This document shows positions 4,342-5,603 of a stretch of DNA of 5,603 nucleotides, piece after piece. Each line of letters starts with the position of its first letter. The stretch's first letter is position 1. The notes under the pieces were generated by a model, which saw nothing but the letters and a program-made list of their open reading frames with translations, searched no databases and was not told the origin of the DNA. Source of the stretch: Pseudomonadota bacterium (lineage in GTDB: Bacteria; Desulfobacterota; Desulfobacteria; Desulfobacterales; C00003060); assembly GCA_015222985.1 (NCBI GenBank), contig JADFWI010000174.1, positions 1-5,603 on the forward strand, read 5' to 3'. The translations under genes and the position numbers were made by a program.

Positions 4342-5603
4342 ATGAAAATCATCCTTCTTCTTCTAGACGGTCTGGGTGATCGATCGTATAAGGTTCTCAA
4401 TCACCAGACCCCCCTTCAAGCTGCTTCCACCCCAAATCTGGACCGGTTGGCTCTCCTGGGAGGCAACGGCCTTTTTCACGCAGCATTGCCCGGACAATGT
4501 CTGCCAAGCGAAACAGCCCATTATCTGCTCTTTGGATATGATCTGGAGACTTTCCCTGGCCGAGGACTGCTTGAGGCCGTTGGGGAAGGCGTGGCCTTTG
4601 ATGACAGCGACGTCCTGTGCCTGGCCCACCTCTCGGGTGTAACCTGGGAAAACAGTGTGCCGATTCTTACCCAAGGTCGTGATGAAATTGAAGGGGACGC
4701 GGAAGAGATAGGGCAGCTATTGGCAGCCATCACACCCTATGAAGCCCACGGCATCAGTTTCAGACTCCACCAGACACGCCGAAATGATGCTATTATTGTC
4801 CTGAGCGGCCAGGTCTCGCCTTATGTATCTGATTCTGACCCCATTGTTATTGGCCGGCCAATGGCCCGTATTTGCCCTCTTTCAAACAACCCGGAGCCGG
4901 ATCAGACTGCACGGACGGCAAAAGCATTGAACGAGTATCTGTCTTACTCTCACAGGGTTTTGGCGAGCCACGAGCTAAACCGGATACGTCAGGCCGGAAA
5001 TCTCTCTTCCGCAAACTTCCTGGCCACGCAACGTTGTGGGCGCCGTATTGTGCAGGAACCCTTTGATCAGCGTTGGGGCCTGAGCGGCATGCTGATCGCC
5101 TCGCCTTCGGTATACGGAGGTCTGGCTCATGAGTTGGGCCTTACGTTTGTCCGCGTCAAGGACGGCAAGGATCCCGGTCAAGACCTCAGAGAGCGCATAC
5201 GTTTGGGCCTTTCCGACCCTTCCCATGATTTTGTCCATGTCCATACCAAGGTACCGGATGAGGCCGCCCATGCAGGAGACCCAAAGGGCAAGGAAGCTGC
5301 TATCAGCGCCTTGGATTGGGGCTTGGATGAACTGGTAAAAGCAGCGGAAAGCAGGGATGACTTGCTGGTTGTGGTTACCGCAGACCATTCGACCCCGAGC
5401 ATATCTACTTTGATCCACTCTGGCGAGCCCGTACCCGTGGCCATGGTGGGTCCCACTGTGCGCCGCGATGATGTAGCCTCCTTCGACGAAGTGAGTGCAG
5501 CAAGGGGATGCCTTGGGTTTTTGAGAGGGCGAGAGTTGATGCTGACGATGTTGAACTACGCGGATCGGTCATGCCTTCTGGGCCACCAACTGGGAAGCCG
5601 CAA
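4342..5603 (+). CDS. apgM: 2,3-bisphosphoglycerate-independent phosphoglycerate mutase, archaeal type (3' partial)
   Basis: The frame is open from ATG 4342 to the right edge, giving 420 residues. The family is usually about 400-415, so only a short tail should be missing. It interconverts 3- and 2-phosphoglycerate in the cytoplasm (glycolysis/gluconeogenesis) and belongs to the alkaline phosphatase superfamily. The N-terminus IILLLLDGLGD supplies the metal ligand D9. LPSETAHYLLFGYD contains S56, the likely phosphorylated nucleophile, followed by the family signature FPGRGLLEAVGEGV. The middle region (about 150-290) is the inserted mutase domain. VHTKVPDEAAHAGDP gives D306 and H310, and TADHSTPS gives D348 and H349, the remaining metal ligands. 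PVPVAMVGPTVRRDDV and AARGCLGFLRGRELM are typical of the C-terminus. The start puts the first strand directly at the N-terminus, as expected; the ribosome site is weak (CCAGG at 4331-4335). No key residue is missing. It lies 39 bases behind the TIM-barrel gene. Confidence 0.93.
   Translation, partial: MKIILLLLDGLGDRSYKVLNHQTPLQAASTPNLDRLALLGGNGLFHAALPGQCLPSETAHYLLFGYDLETFPGRGLLEAVGEGVAFDDSDVLCLAHLSGVTWENSVPILTQGRDEIEGDAEEIGQLLAAITPYEAHGISFRLHQTRRNDAIIVLSGQVSPYVSDSDPIVIGRPMARICPLSNNPEPDQTARTAKALNEYLSYSHRVLASHELNRIRQAGNLSSANFLATQRCGRRIVQEPFDQRWGLSGMLIASPSVYGGLAHELGLTFVRVKDGKDPGQDLRERIRLGLSDPSHDFVHVHTKVPDEAAHAGDPKGKEAAISALDWGLDELVKAAESRDDLLVVVTADHSTPSISTLIHSGEPVPVAMVGPTVRRDDVASFDEVSAARGCLGFLRGRELMLTMLNYADRSCLLGHQLGSR

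Noticed and set aside
4975..5418. Minus-strand ORF of 147 residues
   Set aside because: It is antisense to apgM, which is unambiguous here (DEAAH and TADHSTP motifs).

Overview
The window reads as an accessory-to-housekeeping junction in a bacterial chromosome of moderate GC content. The archaeal-type phosphoglycerate mutase, the type ISP restriction enzyme and the GGGGACG-type palindrome fit an anaerobic deltaproteobacterium-like (Desulfobacterota) host. That placement is an inference from gene content only.

Left part (1-962), defence-associated: the 3' end of a type ISP (single-polypeptide) restriction-modification enzyme enters from the left edge. A small DUF4926-like gene overlaps its stop codon, so the two are probably translated together.

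Middle part (963-2467), mostly non-coding or decayed: an orphan 63-residue ORF has a near-perfect ribosome binding site and a plausible promoter. Next comes a decayed MreB-like (actin-fold) gene fragment, recognisable only when two reading frames are joined. Its similarity stops exactly where a REP/MITE-like repeat begins (20-bp tandem unit, then a perfect 17-bp inverted repeat). About 200 AT-rich bases with several small inverted repeats and promoter-like boxes then lead to the right-hand genes.

Right part (2468-5603), three genes on the + strand: a PP-loop (ATP-pyrophosphatase-like) protein with a variant AGRDS loop and a CxxC plus two further cysteines; a xylose-isomerase-like TIM-barrel protein with a full set of candidate metal ligands; and an archaeal-type 2,3-bisphosphoglycerate-independent phosphoglycerate mutase (ApgM) that runs off the right edge. 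The last two are 39 bases apart and probably cotranscribed. The first two are separated by 164 bases holding a 14-bp direct repeat and a weak promoter candidate. The least described item is the PP-loop/TIM-barrel pair: both have intact catalytic-looking motifs, but their substrates cannot be read from the sequence.
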